Shown here: positions 37,446 through 47,100 of the stretch, one piece after another
Numbering within the stretch: position 1 is the first letter of the stretch
Layout of the letters: each line of letters starts with the position of its first letter
Assembly (NCBI GenBank): GCA_027491235.1
Contig: JAIXWO010000018.1
Span: forward strand, 62,001-126,000
Source: Sphingomonadales bacterium
GTDB lineage: Bacteria > Pseudomonadota > Alphaproteobacteria > Sphingomonadales > Sphingomonadaceae
Length of the DNA: 64,000 nucleotides
Direction of reading: 5' to 3'
Program-made: the position numbers and the translations under genes
The notes under the pieces: model-generated
The model's input: the letters and a program-made list of their open reading frames with translations, nothing else
What the model was told of the DNA's origin: nothing
Databases searched by the model: none

Positions 37446-37760
37446 GTGAACAGCAAGGTCGACCGTTTATTCATCCTGGAGCGCGAATTTCAGGATCCGG
37501 CATTTCCGGGCGCAACCTTCTATTGCAAGGACTGTATCCTGATTGAAGGGCTGCTAGCGATGTTTCCTGAACGAGCAGCCAATCTTGAGGTTGTCAGGGT
37601 TGCATGGCTTAGGCCGCGCGCTTTGGTAGTTGATGCATTGGGCGAAGCCAACCAGAACCTGCCAGCAATTGCTTTCGCAGATGGTGGATTCGAAAACGAA
37701 ATCGGTCGCGTGCTGGAAGCACTTCATTTGCGCCACGGATTTCCAGAATGTCACCCATGA
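37446..37760 (+). CDS. DUF3088 family protein
   Basis: A 104-residue protein matching the DUF3088 pattern: DRLFILEREFQDPAFPG, then a thioredoxin-like FYCKDCILIEGLL with a CxxC pair, then VAWLRPRALVVDALGE and the ending RHGFPECHP. Function unknown; the CxxC and small size suggest a redox or metal-binding accessory. I prefer GTG 37446, behind GAGGG, over GTG 37434, which overlaps the mccB stop but lacks a ribosome-binding site. Its stop overlaps the mccA ATG (ATGA), so it is tightly placed between the two carboxylase subunits. Confidence 0.8.
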   Translation: MNSKVDRLFILEREFQDPAFPGATFYCKDCILIEGLLAMFPERAANLEVVRVAWLRPRALVVDALGEANQNLPAIAFADGGFENEIGRVLEALHLRHGFPECHP

Positions 37761-39601
37761 TCACCTCCCTCCTCATCGCCAATCGCGGCGAAATTGCCTG
37801 CCGGGTCATCCGCACCGCGCGGGACATGGGCCTTCGCACCGTTGCCGTCTTTTCGGATGCGGATCGCAATGCGCTGCACGTCCGCGAGGCGGATCAGGCG
37901 GTGCATATCGGGCCGTCCCCGGCGCGGGAAAGCTATCTGGTGGGCGAGAAGATAATCGCCGCCGCCAAGGCCTCGGGCGCGGACGCGATCCATCCCGGCT
38001 ATGGCTTCCTCTCCGAGAACGCTGCGTTCGCGCAGGCCGTTATTGATGCGGGCCTGATCTGGGTCGGGCCGAAGCCTTCCAGCATCACCGCCATGGGTTT
38101 GAAGGATGCCGCCAAGACGCTGATGGCGGAGGCGGGCGTGCCCGTCACACCCGGTTACATGGGTGCGAACCAAGAGCCTGCCTTCCTCGCGACAGAGGCA
38201 GAGAAGATCGGCTACCCCGTGCTCATCAAGGCAGTCGCGGGCGGCGGCGGCAAGGGGATGCGCAAGGTGGATGCGGCGGCGGACTTTGCCGACGCGCTCG
38301 CCTCCTGCCAGCGCGAGGCGTCGTCGTCGTTCGGCAACGCACACGTCCTCATCGAAAAGTACATCCAGCGCCCCCGCCATATCGAGGTGCAGGTGTTCGG
38401 CGACAGCCACGGCAACATCGTTCACCTGTTCGAACGCGATTGCTCGCTCCAGCGCCGCCACCAGAAGGTGATCGAGGAAGCGCCTGCCCCCGGCATGGAC
38501 GACGCGACGCGCGAACAGCTCTGCGCCGCCGCCGTCCGCGCGGCCAAGGCGGTCGACTATGTCGGTGCCGGGACGATAGAGTTCATCGCCGATGCCTCCG
38601 AAGGCCTGCGCGCGGACCGCATCTGGTTCATGGAAATGAACACGCGTTTGCAGGTCGAACATCCCGTGACCGAGGAAATCACCGGCGTGGATCTGGTCGA
38701 ATGGCAGCTCCGTGTCGCGGCGGGCGAGCCGCTGCCGATGTCGCAAGAAGAGCTCGCCATCAATGGCTGGGCAATGGAAGCACGGCTCTATGCCGAAGAC
38801 CCGGCCAAGGGTTTCCTGCCGTCCATCGGGCGGCTTGATCTGTTCCAGCCCGGCGAAGGACTGGGCGGTCGCGTCGATACCGGCGTCACGGAAGGCGCGG
38901 AGGTCTCACCCTTTTACGATCCGATGATCGCCAAGCTGATCGCCCCCGGCGACACGCGAGATGAGGCGCGCGAGCTCTTGTCTGAAATGCTCAATGAATG
39001 CGCGATCTGGCCGGTGAAGACCAATGCCGCCTTCCTCATCAACGCGCTGGCGCATCCTGACTTTGCGGCGGGTGAGGTCGACACCGGGCTCATCGAGCGC
39101 GACGGCGCGGCGATGGCGGTCGAGCCCAAGCCGTCGGCCCATGCCCTCACGCGCGCCGCCATGGCGATGGTCCCCAAATCCAGCCATTCCGGCTTCCGCC
39201 TCAATGCGCCCGACAAGCGCACAGCCCCCTTCCTGCTTGATGGGGAGCGGGTAGAAGTTTCGCTGCATGGTCCGGGAGAGGCTTCTCCCGCGCCGTCCAT
39301 GCTGGTGGCCGAAGGCGGGGCTGTCTGGGTGCTCGCGCCTTATCGCTTTGATGGCAGCCATGGCGGGACGATTGCCGATGGCGACATCCTCTCGCCCATG
39401 CCCGGCAAGGTCATCGCCGTGATGGTTGCGGCGGGAGAAGCCGTCACCAAGGGCCAGAAGCTGCTCACGCTGGAAGCCATGAAGATGGAGCATACGCTCA
39501 CTGCACCGTTTGACGGCGTGGTGGCGGAACTCAATGCGACGGCGGGTGCGCAGGTGCAGGTCGAAGCGCTCCTGGCGCGGATTGAAGAGGCCGCGGCCTA
39601 A
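37757..39601 (+). CDS. mccA: Methylcrotonyl-CoA carboxylase, biotin-containing (alpha) subunit
   Basis: This subunit carboxylates biotin using ATP and bicarbonate and hands the carboxyl to MccB. The biotin carboxylase domain begins [20 protein letters not shown]. It has the ATP-grasp loop [14 protein letters not shown] and [15 protein letters not shown]. The C-terminal biotinyl domain has EAMKMEH with the biotin lysine at about residue 576. From ATG 37757 the length is 614 residues; a start at 37748 would overlap DUF3088 further. The ATGA overlap implies coupling. Methylglutaconyl-CoA hydratase and HMG-CoA lyase genes are not in the window. Confidence 0.95.
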   Translation: MITSLLIANRGEIACRVIRTARDMGLRTVAVFSDADRNALHVREADQAVHIGPSPARESYLVGEKIIAAAKASGADAIHPGYGFLSENAAFAQAVIDAGLIWVGPKPSSITAMGLKDAAKTLMAEAGVPVTPGYMGANQEPAFLATEAEKIGYPVLIKAVAGGGGKGMRKVDAAADFADALASCQREASSSFGNAHVLIEKYIQRPRHIEVQVFGDSHGNIVHLFERDCSLQRRHQKVIEEAPAPGMDDATREQLCAAAVRAAKAVDYVGAGTIEFIADASEGLRADRIWFMEMNTRLQVEHPVTEEITGVDLVEWQLRVAAGEPLPMSQEELAINGWAMEARLYAEDPAKGFLPSIGRLDLFQPGEGLGGRVDTGVTEGAEVSPFYDPMIAKLIAPGDTRDEARELLSEMLNECAIWPVKTNAAFLINALAHPDFAAGEVDTGLIERDGAAMAVEPKPSAHALTRAAMAMVPKSSHSGFRLNAPDKRTAPFLLDGERVEVSLHGPGEASPAPSMLVAEGGAVWVLAPYRFDGSHGGTIADGDILSPMPGKVIAVMVAAGEAVTKGQKLLTLEAMKMEHTLTAPFDGVVAELNATAGAQVQVEALLARIEEAAA

Positions 39602-40827
39602 GCCATCAGCTCCTTGAGCGGCACCGACGTGTCGGCAAGCTTCGCCGGATCGATCACCGCGCCGGCCTCAACCAGTTTGCGACCCTGCACATAGTCCTTG
39701 ATGACGTTGACGCAGTCGAGCGCGATCAGGCGGCCTTCCTTCAGATAGAGCACCGAGAAGGCGCGCGTGGCCGGATCACCGCGCAGCACGGTGTGGTCAT
39801 AGCCGACCGACAGGCCCGCGGTCTGGAGCTTGAGGTCATACTGGTTGGACCAGAACCATGGGAAAGCATGGTAAGGCTGCGGGTCGCCGCAGATCGCCTT
39901 GGCAACGCTGGTGCCCATATCATTGGCGTTCTGCACCGATTCCACACGCATCACGGCACCTTCGGCATAAGCGCAGGCAAAGGCCGCGCAGTCGCCGATG
40001 GCATAAACGTCGGGCAGCGACGTGCGGCAATGGTCGTCGACATTGACGCCGTTGGCACCCTCCGCGCCCGCCGCCAGCAAGGGCGCGACCGACGGAATGA
40101 TGCCGATGCCGACAATCACGATCTCGGCCGGGATCACGTTGCCATCGGCCAGCTTCACGCCCGATACCTTGCCGCCGTCGCCGACGAGGCTATCGACCGC
40201 GACATTGGTGCGCAGGTCAACGCCATGCGCGCGATGATCCGCCTCGTAAAAGGCCGAGATGTCCGGCCCTGCGACGCGCGCGAGGATGCGGGGAAGTGCT
40301 TCCAAGAGCGTCACCGAACAGCCGAGCTTGGTCAGAACAGCGGCGGCCTCCAGCCCGATATAGCCGCCGCCGATGACGACGACGTTCTTTGCACCGGCAT
40401 CAAGCTCGCCCATCAACCGGTCGACATCTTCGCGCGTGCGCACGGCATGGACACCGCCCAGATCAGCCCCAGCGCAAGTCAGCTTGCGCGGATCACCGCC
40501 GGCGGCCCAGATGAGCTTGCCATAGGTGACTGACGAACCGTCGCCGAGCGTCACCTGGTGCGCGGCAGCATCGACCGACGTCACTTCGGTACCGAGCTTC
40601 AGCGTCACATTCTTGTCCACCCAGAACTGCGGCGGGCGGATGTAGAGCCGGTCAAAGTCCTTATCGCGGGCGAGATATTCCTTGGAGAGCGGTGGGCGCT
40701 CATAAGGCGGCTCGCTTTCGCGACCGATCATCAGGATGGAGCCTTCAAAGCCGTTGGTGCGCAGCGCGAGCGCCACCTGTGCCCCGCCATGCCCGGCGCC
40801 CACAATCACCACATCTGCTTGAGTCAT
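39598..40827 (-). CDS. Ferredoxin-reductase-type FAD/NAD(P)H oxidoreductase
   Basis: The 409-residue flavoprotein has GAGHGG (FAD site, about 10-15), [21 protein letters not shown] (NAD site, about 152-161), and the FAD motif [12 protein letters not shown] reductase C-terminal domain with [17 protein letters not shown] follows. This is the pattern of reductases for oxygenases and P450 systems, such as putidaredoxin reductase-like and RedA2-like proteins. No ferredoxin, Rieske or P450 gene is adjacent, so its partner must lie elsewhere. It converges with mccA with a four-base overlap. Confidence 0.88.
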   Translation of the reverse strand: MTQADVVIVGAGHGGAQVALALRTNGFEGSILMIGRESEPPYERPPLSKEYLARDKDFDRLYIRPPQFWVDKNVTLKLGTEVTSVDAAAHQVTLGDGSSVTYGKLIWAAGGDPRKLTCAGADLGGVHAVRTREDVDRLMGELDAGAKNVVVIGGGYIGLEAAAVLTKLGCSVTLLEALPRILARVAGPDISAFYEADHRAHGVDLRTNVAVDSLVGDGGKVSGVKLADGNVIPAEIVIVGIGIIPSVAPLLAAGAEGANGVNVDDHCRTSLPDVYAIGDCAAFACAYAEGAVMRVESVQNANDMGTSVAKAICGDPQPYHAFPWFWSNQYDLKLQTAGLSVGYDHTVLRGDPATRAFSVLYLKEGRLIALDCVNVIKDYVQGRKLVEAGAVIDPAKLADTSVPLKELMA

Positions 40828-40890
40828 TTCTCGAATCCTTAAAATCTGTCGCGCCGGATTGAATCTTCGGGCCGTGGGGTCAAGCGACTT

Positions 40891-41340
40891 TTAGCCGCGC
40901 CGCTTCACCAAAGCCGTGCGAAGACAGCGACAAACGACTTCGCCGCGCTGGTTGATCAGTTCATGCGCGAAGGTCACGATCCCTGCATTGGGGCGGCTCT
41001 TTGACTCTTTTAGCTCTGCCGCTTCGCTCGTCGCGCGCATCGTATCGCCGATGAAGACGGGCTTGGGCATGACCAGCTTGTCATAGCCCAGATTGGCAAC
41101 GAGCGTGCCGAGGGTTGTATCGCCAACCGACAGGCCCACCATCAAAGCGAAGGTGAAAGTGCCGTTGACGAGGATCTGACCGAATTCACTCTCCCGCGCG
41201 AATTCCGCATCAAGGTGCATCGGCTGCGGATTGTGCGTCATCGTGGAGAAGAGGAGATTGTCTGTTTCCGTCACCGTCCGGCGGATCTCATGCTCCATCC
41301 GGTCGCCAACGGTCCAATCTTCGTAAAACCGGCCTGCCAT
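40891..41340 (-). CDS. MaoC-family hot-dog dehydratase
   Basis: The 149-residue single hot-dog protein resembles MaoC/(R)-specific enoyl-CoA hydratases. The hydratase motif region is FSTMTHNPQPMHLDAEFARES, containing the Asp/His-type catalytic dyad region (HNPxHxD variant), then GQILVNGTFTFALMVGLS. It could hydrate an enoyl-CoA in the adjacent branched-chain pathway, perhaps mesaconyl- or methylglutaconyl-like, but this is inference. It lies 63 bases upstream of the ferredoxin reductase on the same strand. Confidence 0.85.
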   Translation of the reverse strand: MAGRFYEDWTVGDRMEHEIRRTVTETDNLLFSTMTHNPQPMHLDAEFARESEFGQILVNGTFTFALMVGLSVGDTTLGTLVANLGYDKLVMPKPVFIGDTMRATSEAAELKESKSRPNAGIVTFAHELINQRGEVVCRCLRTALVKRRG

Positions 41341-41578
41341 CGATCGTCCCTATTTCTTGTGCCGCGAAGCGATAGCAGAAGCGGTCGGTGTCGCGAAAGG
41401 CTGTGCTTTGAAGGTTTGGAAGTGGAGGAAGTTGAGGGCCTCAGCGCACCGAAATCTGCGCTTTGTAGGAAAGGGTCAACTTTGGGTCTGTCCGGTCCAG
41501 AAGCGATTCCTCATGCAGACTATGCTGGCACAATTCAGGCGCTGTAGGAAAGGAAAAAATGAACGCGCTCCGTCCGCC
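41341..41578. other. Gap between the MaoC and alcohol dehydrogenase genes
   Basis: No gene is supported in these 238 bases. The only pattern seen is an imperfect direct repeat: GCGCTTTGTAGGAAAGG near 41459 and GCGCTGTAGGAAAGG near 41540. It presumably holds the promoter of the MaoC/reductase pair. Confidence 0.3.
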
Positions 41579-42619
41579 TCAGTTCGGGATCAACACCATC
41601 TTGAGCGCTCCCGCCTCCCGCGCTTCGAACAGGCGATAGGCCTCGGCACCCTCGCTCAGCGGCATCCGGTGGCTGATATATTTTTCCGGACGCAGACGGC
41701 CGGACTGGACGAGCGGGAACAGCGCGGGCAGTTCCTCAGGGACGGAGCAGGTGCCCGTGCGGAAGGTGAGCCCGGCGGCAAAGGCGCGTTCCAGAGGGAA
41801 GGGGAAGCGGCGGGACTGCTGCACGCCGATCACCGAAACGGTGCCGCGCGCGCGGACGAGGCGGAGCGCCAACTCCACGGTCACATCGCTGCCAACAACC
41901 TCCACGGCGCAATCAAGCTTGCGGCCTTTGGTGTCGGCCTTGATCCGTTCCAGCGCGTCATCAGGGTGGAGCGCAATTGCGCCGGAAGCCTCGGCCAGCG
42001 CGCGACGCTCGGCAATCGGGTCAATCGCATAGACGACATGCGCGCCCATCACGAAGGCGCTGTCGACCGCCATCAGGCCGATGGGGCCAAGGCCGATGAC
42101 CGCGACGCTCGCGCCGGGCACGATGTCCGCATTGCGCGCGCCATACCAGGCCGTGGCAAGCGCGTCGGTCATCATCAGGGCTTGGTCCATGCTGACGCCC
42201 TCGGGCAGGCGCACGGCGTTCATATCGGCGGCGGGTACACGCACAGCGTCTGCCTGAGAGCCTTGCAGCTTGGCGGACAGTCCATAGCAGGCCCCCATGC
42301 CGAACTCGCAGAGGTTGATGACTCCGGCGAGGCAGGCGCGGCAGGCGCCGCAGCCGACGGCGGCCGGGATCATCACCTTATCGCCTACCTTCAACCGGTG
42401 GACGCCGCTGCCGGTCTCCATGACCTCGCCCACCGCCTCATGCCCGACGCAAAAGCCGATGTCCTCGGAAAAGCCATGACCATGGTAGATGTGCAGATCT
42501 GACCCGCAGATGGAGCAGGCCTCCACCTTGACGATGGCGTCGCGCGTGGATTGGGGGGCGGGGTCGTCCATCGCTTCGTAGCGGACGTCGCGCGCGCCGT
42601 AATATCTGAGGGCTTTCAT
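41579..42619 (-). CDS. Zinc-dependent alcohol dehydrogenase family protein
   Basis: A 346-residue medium-chain dehydrogenase. The catalytic zinc ligands are in SICGSDLHIYHG and GHEAVGEV. The structural zinc is bound by four cysteines in GCGACRACLAGVINLCE. The NAD(P)-binding loop is VIGLGPIGLMAVDSA. I start at ATG 42619 (MKALRYYGARDVRYE), since the longer frame runs into the REP repeat. It probably oxidises an alcohol or polyol or, as in FdhA-like relatives, an aldehyde adduct; the substrate is unknown. Confidence 0.88.
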   Translation of the reverse strand: MKALRYYGARDVRYEAMDDPAPQSTRDAIVKVEACSICGSDLHIYHGHGFSEDIGFCVGHEAVGEVMETGSGVHRLKVGDKVMIPAAVGCGACRACLAGVINLCEFGMGACYGLSAKLQGSQADAVRVPAADMNAVRLPEGVSMDQALMMTDALATAWYGARNADIVPGASVAVIGLGPIGLMAVDSAFVMGAHVVYAIDPIAERRALAEASGAIALHPDDALERIKADTKGRKLDCAVEVVGSDVTVELALRLVRARGTVSVIGVQQSRRFPFPLERAFAAGLTFRTGTCSVPEELPALFPLVQSGRLRPEKYISHRMPLSEGAEAYRLFEAREAGALKMVLIPN

Positions 42620-42667
42620 GGTTTCGAACTCCGATTGTTGTGCACGACGAACCCCGTCCGTGTGCCC

Positions 42668-42731
42668 TGAGCCTGTCGAAGGGCCGTCCTTACTTTTCTC
42701 CAAAGAGGAGGACGATGCTTCGACAAGCTCA
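42668..42731. repeat. REP-like inverted repeat element
   Basis: TGAGCCTGTCGAAG (42668-42681) and CTTCGACAAGCTCA (42718-42731) form a 13 of 14 inverted repeat enclosing 36 bases. The flanks (CCC/GGG) extend it slightly. The CTTCGACAAGCTCAG motif recurs in many sphingomonad and related genomes as an intergenic repeat. It fills the gap between the alcohol dehydrogenase start and the end of the upstream acyl-CoA dehydrogenase gene. Confidence 0.8.
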
Positions 42732-42752
42732 GCATGAGCGGGTTGCGGTGTC

Positions 42753-43979
42753 CTACCGCTCGTTCATCGCGACATATTCCTTGATCTTCGCCTTACCGAG
42801 CTGGCTCATATGCACTTCGTCCGGCCCGTCGGCGATGCGGATAAAGCGGTTGAGGGTGAAGAAGCGGGCAATGGGCGTGTCGTCTGAAACGCCCATGCCG
42901 CCGTGGACCTGAATGGCGCGGTCACAAACGGTCTGCGCCATTTGCGGGGCGACGACCTTGATCGCGGCGATCAGGTCCTTGGCGACCTTGTTGCCATAGC
43001 GGTCCATCGCGTCGGCGGCCTTGAGCGTCAGCAGGCGGGACATTTCGATTTCGCAGAAGCTGCGGGCAATGTCCTGACGGATGCTCGACTGGTCGGCGAG
43101 CTTCTTGCCAAAGGCGGTGCGGCTGTCGGCCCGGCGCGCCATGATTTCCAGCGCGCGCTGCGCCTGCCCGATGGACCGCATGCAGTGATGGATGCGACCC
43201 GGCCCGAGGCGGCCCTGTGCAATCTCAAACCCGCGCCCCTCGCCGAGGATGAGGTTCTCCTTGGGCACGCGGACATTGTCGAAGCGCAACTCGCATTCGC
43301 CGCCGGGCGAGTTGTGGCTGCCAAAGACAGTCAGATGGCGGACGATGGTGATGCCGGGCGTGTTTGGCTCGACAAGGATCTGCGAATGCTGGGCATGGCG
43401 CGGGGCGTTGAAATCGGTCTTGCCCATAACGATCCAGATGTCGCAGCGCGGATGCATCGCGTTGGAGATCCACCATTTGCGGCCATTGAGCACATAATGG
43501 TCGCCATCGGGCGTGATCGACAGCTCAAGGTTGGTCGCGTCGGACGAGGCGACCTGCGGCTCGGTCATCACATAGGCCGAGCGGATTGTGCCTTCGAGCA
43601 GCGGCTTCAGCCACTTTTCCTGCTGTTCGGGCGAGCCGAACTTGGCGAGCACTTCCATATTGCCGGTGTCGGGCGCGGAGCAGTTGAGCACCTGGCTGGC
43701 CCAAGGCACGCGGCCCAACAGTTCGGCAATCGGCGCATATTCGAGGTTGGTGAGACCGGGCGAGAATTCCCCATATTCATGCGGCAGGAACAGGTTCCAA
43801 AGCCCTTGGGCTTTCGCCTTGGCCTTCAGCTCTTCCATACTCGGCCATTCCTGCCAAATCTTGGCGGGGTCGTTCACCCAGTCATGATAGGCCTCTTCCT
43901 GCGGATAGATGTGCTCATCCATGAACGCGCTGATCTGCGCCAGCAGGCCCTTCACCTTGTCGCTATGTTCGAAATCCAT
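42753..43979 (-). CDS. Acyl-CoA dehydrogenase (ACAD10/11-like)
   Basis: From ATG 43979 ([15 protein letters not shown]), behind AAGGAAC, the protein has 408 residues. It starts with the [17 protein letters not shown] helix typical of ACAD10/11-like bacterial enzymes. It has the flavin and substrate motifs [15 protein letters not shown] and [24 protein letters not shown], then [17 protein letters not shown], and ends with [18 protein letters not shown]. Substrates for this group tend to be long, branched or hydroxylated acyl-CoAs. The neighbouring SDR on the same strand, 13 bases upstream, is likely in the same operon. Confidence 0.88.
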   Translation of the reverse strand: MDFEHSDKVKGLLAQISAFMDEHIYPQEEAYHDWVNDPAKIWQEWPSMEELKAKAKAQGLWNLFLPHEYGEFSPGLTNLEYAPIAELLGRVPWASQVLNCSAPDTGNMEVLAKFGSPEQQEKWLKPLLEGTIRSAYVMTEPQVASSDATNLELSITPDGDHYVLNGRKWWISNAMHPRCDIWIVMGKTDFNAPRHAQHSQILVEPNTPGITIVRHLTVFGSHNSPGGECELRFDNVRVPKENLILGEGRGFEIAQGRLGPGRIHHCMRSIGQAQRALEIMARRADSRTAFGKKLADQSSIRQDIARSFCEIEMSRLLTLKAADAMDRYGNKVAKDLIAAIKVVAPQMAQTVCDRAIQVHGGMGVSDDTPIARFFTLNRFIRIADGPDEVHMSQLGKAKIKEYVAMNER

Positions 43980-43992
43980 GAGATGTTCCTTT

Positions 43993-44736
43993 CTAAAGGG
44001 AGAGGCCGCCATCGACGATCAGCGTGTGACCGGTGACGTAGGAGGCGAGCGGAGAGGCGAGGAAGATTGCGGCGCCCGCCATGTCAGCGGGCAGGCCCAT
44101 GCGGCGCTGCGGGATGGCGGCGAGCGCGCCGGCCAGCCGTTCGGGGCTTTGCGTCGTCACCTTGGTGAGTTTGGTATCGACAAGGCCGGGGGCGAGGCCA
44201 TTCACGCGGATGCCTTCGGGGCCCCACGCCTGCCCCAATGTCTTGGTCAGGCTGATCGCGCCAGCCTTTGACGCGGCATAGGCCGGGTTGCCGATATTGG
44301 CCTTTAGACCTGAAATTGAGCTGACGATGATGACGCTGCCTTGCGTCTCAAGCAGTTGTGGTTTGAACTTGCGGGAGATGTGCATGAGGCTGTCGAGATT
44401 GACGGCCATCACATGGTCCCAGCCCGCCCGCTCAAACTCGCCGCGCTTGTAGACGACGGTACCTTGGCAGAGGATGAGCACATCCAGCGTGGCAAAGGGC
44501 AGGGCTGCGGCGTCAATCGCGTCCGGGTCTCCGGCATTAACGCAGCTATAGCCGAGGCCGGTCAGGTCGGATCCATCCGCGGGGTCATAGTCTGTGGCGT
44601 TTGTCCGTGTGCCCCAGACATGGACGCTGGCACCCCGCTCCCGAAAGCCATGGGCGATGCCGTTGCCGATCCCGCTGGATCCACCCACGACGAGCACAGT
44701 TTTTCCGCTGAAATCGGTATCGTCAATCACGTCCAT
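43993..44736 (-). CDS. Short-chain dehydrogenase/reductase
   Basis: The 247-residue Rossmann protein has the classical SDR cofactor motif [11 protein letters not shown], the catalytic serine in VSSISG and the YxxxK pair in YAASKAG. It ends [12 protein letters not shown]. Such enzymes act on 3-hydroxyacyl-CoA or similar alcohols. Being directly upstream of the acyl-CoA dehydrogenase on the same strand, it may work in the same beta-oxidation-like branch. Confidence 0.88.
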   Translation of the reverse strand: MDVIDDTDFSGKTVLVVGGSSGIGNGIAHGFRERGASVHVWGTRTNATDYDPADGSDLTGLGYSCVNAGDPDAIDAAALPFATLDVLILCQGTVVYKRGEFERAGWDHVMAVNLDSLMHISRKFKPQLLETQGSVIIVSSISGLKANIGNPAYAASKAGAISLTKTLGQAWGPEGIRVNGLAPGLVDTKLTKVTTQSPERLAGALAAIPQRRMGLPADMAGAAIFLASPLASYVTGHTLIVDGGLSL

Positions 44737-44905
44737 CCACTCCCCTGCACCGACTCGCAGTGCGTTTCTCTGGAAGGGATAGTCAGGATTTTGGGGGGCG
44801 TCTTCCCCCTTTGAATTGACCCAACCTCTTTAGACGACCTTGCCAAACCCTGTGCGACCATGCTCTTGGCGGTCAACGATTTAGGGTCGAACAAAGGATG
44901 ACGGC

Positions 44906-45538
44906 ATGAGCGATGATCTGCGCGCCAATTATGAGCGGGCCTATAACACCCGCGTTGGCTTCGGCCGGAAGCCTGCGTTGTTGCTGATCGACTTTTGTCA
45001 CGCTTATTTTGCCCCGGAATGTGAGCTTTATGCAGAAGTGACCGACGCCTTTGCGAGCGCGTTGCGCGTGCGGAGTGCGGCGCGTGCGGCGGGCGTGCCG
45101 GTGGTGCTGACGGGTGTGACCTATCGTCCCGGTGGCGTGGATGGCGGGCGCTTCTTTGAGAAGGCCGCCCCCTTGCGGCATTTTGTGGAAGGCAGCCCCT
45201 ATGCGCGCTTTGCCGACGGGCTGGAGCCGCAGGCCGACGAACTGGTCGTGATGAAGCAATATCCGAGTGCCTTTTTTGGCACGTCGCTTGCGTCGACGCT
45301 GACGGCGATGGGCGTCGATTCCGTCCTCCTCACGGGTCTTACGACGAGCGGATGCGTGCGCGCGTCATGCGTTGATGCGATGAGCCACGGCTTTACCACT
45401 GCCGTCATCGCCGATGCCTGTGGCGATCGCCATGCCGCGCCGCATGAGGCCAATTTGTTCGATATGAACGCGAAGTATGCCGACGTCGTGAGCGAGGCGG
45501 ACGTGCTGGCCTACCTGTCGAGCCTTAAGGGCGCGTAA
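44906..45538 (+). CDS. Isochorismatase-family cysteine hydrolase
   Basis: The 210-residue product belongs to the isochorismatase-like hydrolases, closest in feel to N-carbamoylsarcosine amidases. The catalytic triad is readable: aspartate in LLLIDFCHAYF, lysine in VVMKQYPSAFFGT and cysteine in LTTSGCVRASCVDAM. These enzymes cleave amide or carbamoyl bonds; the substrate is unassigned. It is a single gene on the + strand just ahead of the photolyase cluster, 50 bases before it. Confidence 0.85.
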   Translation: MSDDLRANYERAYNTRVGFGRKPALLLIDFCHAYFAPECELYAEVTDAFASALRVRSAARAAGVPVVLTGVTYRPGGVDGGRFFEKAAPLRHFVEGSPYARFADGLEPQADELVVMKQYPSAFFGTSLASTLTAMGVDSVLLTGLTTSGCVRASCVDAMSHGFTTAVIADACGDRHAAPHEANLFDMNAKYADVVSEADVLAYLSSLKGA

Positions 45539-45588
45539 TTCCCCCTAAGACAGGCTGCGTCGCGGCGGACTGACCGTTAGCAGGCTGC

Positions 45589-47100
45589 ATGTCCCGCAGC
45601 CTCATCCTCATCCTCGGCGATCAGCTGAGCCCGTCCATGTCCTCGCTGAAGCAGGGGGACAAGGCAGGCGATGTCGTCCTCATGGCCGAGGTGATGGCGG
45701 AGGCGTCCTACGTGCCGCACCATAAGAAGAAGATCGCCTTCATCTTTTCCGCTATGCGCCATTTCGCGCAAGAGCTGCGATCGGCGGGCTGGACGGTTGA
45801 TTATGTCAAGCTTGATGACCCCGCCAATACAGGGTCGCTGACAGGCGAAGTGGCGCGGGCCAAGCAGCGGCACAGCCTCGATCATGTCGTCGTGACGGAA
45901 CCGGGCGAGTGGCGGTTGCTGGAGGCGATGCGGGGCTGGCCCAACATCACGCTGCGAGACGATGACCGCTTTCTGGCCGACCGGGAGCGGTTCACCGAAT
46001 GGGCCGAAGGGCGGACGATGCTCCGCATGGAACACTTCTACCGGCTGATGCGCCGCAAAACCGGCCTGCTGATGGACGGGAATGAGCCAGCGGGCGGCAC
46101 CTGGAATCTTGATGCGGAGAACCGGGCAAAGGCGTCACCTGATCTGCTGATGCCGGCGCCACTTCGATTTGCACCTGATGCCATCACGCGTGAAGTTCTT
46201 GATCTGGTCGCCGCGCGCTTCCCCGATCATTTCGGCGATCTGGAGCCATTCTGGTTCGCGACGACGCGGGCTGAGGCTGAGGCCGCCTTTGCGCACTTTC
46301 TACGCCATGCGCTGCCGCAGTTCGGCACCTATCAGGACGCGATGCTCACGTCAGAAAAGTTCCTCTACCACGCGGTCGTCTCGCCCTATCTCAACGTGGG
46401 GCTGCTCGATCCACTGGACATGTGCCGCGCGGTTGAGGCGGAATGGCAGGCCGGGCGCGTGCCGCTTAACAGTGCGGAAGGCTTCATCCGGCAGATCATC
46501 GGCTGGCGGGAATATGTGCGCGCCATTTATTGGTGGAAGATGCCGGACTATGCGCAGTCCAACGCGCTGGAGGCGCATCGCCCGCTGCCGTCCTTCTACT
46601 GGTCTGCCAATACGGACATGGCGTGCGTGCGCGCCTGTGTGACCCAGACGCGGGAAGAGGCTTACGCTCACCATATCCAGCGGTTGATGGTCACCGGCAA
46701 CTTCGCGCTGCTGGCGGGTGTGGACCCGCACGCGCTGCATGAATGGTATCTGGCGGTCTATGCCGACGCCTATGAATGGGTGGAACTGCCCAACACAATC
46801 GGCATGAGCCAGTTTGCCGATGGCGGCCTGCTCGCCAGCAAGCCTTATGTGGCGAGCGGTGCCTATATCGACCGGATGAGCGATTATTGCGGATCGTGCC
46901 GTTACTCAGTGAAGGCGAAGGAAGGCCCAGATGCCTGCCCGTTCAACCTGTTGTTCTGGGACTTTGTTGCGCGACATAAGGATCGCCTCGCCCGCAACCC
47001 ACGCATGGCGCAGATGGTGCGGACGTGGGATAAGTTTGATGTGACAAAGCAGGAGACGCTCAGGCGCGAGGCGGGGGCGTTTCTGGACGGGCTAAGCTGA
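45589..47100 (+). CDS. phrB: FeS-type bacterial cryptochrome/photolyase (PhrB-like)
   Basis: This belongs to the iron-sulfur photolyases (FeS-BCP), which repair (6-4) photoproducts in Agrobacterium PhrB. The 503-residue product starts SLILILGDQLSP. It has all four cluster cysteines: Cys350 in CVRACVTQT, then Cys434, Cys437 and Cys450 in YCGSCRYSVKAKEGPDACPF. The spacing is that of PhrB. The FAD-binding C-terminal region includes WVELPNTIGMSQFADGG. Family members use FAD and a ribolumazine antenna. The gene heads what looks like a light-response module. Confidence 0.93.
   Translation: MSRSLILILGDQLSPSMSSLKQGDKAGDVVLMAEVMAEASYVPHHKKKIAFIFSAMRHFAQELRSAGWTVDYVKLDDPANTGSLTGEVARAKQRHSLDHVVVTEPGEWRLLEAMRGWPNITLRDDDRFLADRERFTEWAEGRTMLRMEHFYRLMRRKTGLLMDGNEPAGGTWNLDAENRAKASPDLLMPAPLRFAPDAITREVLDLVAARFPDHFGDLEPFWFATTRAEAEAAFAHFLRHALPQFGTYQDAMLTSEKFLYHAVVSPYLNVGLLDPLDMCRAVEAEWQAGRVPLNSAEGFIRQIIGWREYVRAIYWWKMPDYAQSNALEAHRPLPSFYWSANTDMACVRACVTQTREEAYAHHIQRLMVTGNFALLAGVDPHALHEWYLAVYADAYEWVELPNTIGMSQFADGGLLASKPYVASGAYIDRMSDYCGSCRYSVKAKEGPDACPFNLLFWDFVARHKDRLARNPRMAQMVRTWDKFDVTKQETLRREAGAFLDGLS

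Noticed and set aside
41357-42502. 381-codon + strand frame over the alcohol dehydrogenase
   Set aside because: The minus-strand dehydrogenase has full zinc and NAD motifs; the + frame has none.
42903-44036. 377-codon + strand frame over the acyl-CoA dehydrogenase
   Set aside because: Antisense shadow of a clear acyl-CoA dehydrogenase.
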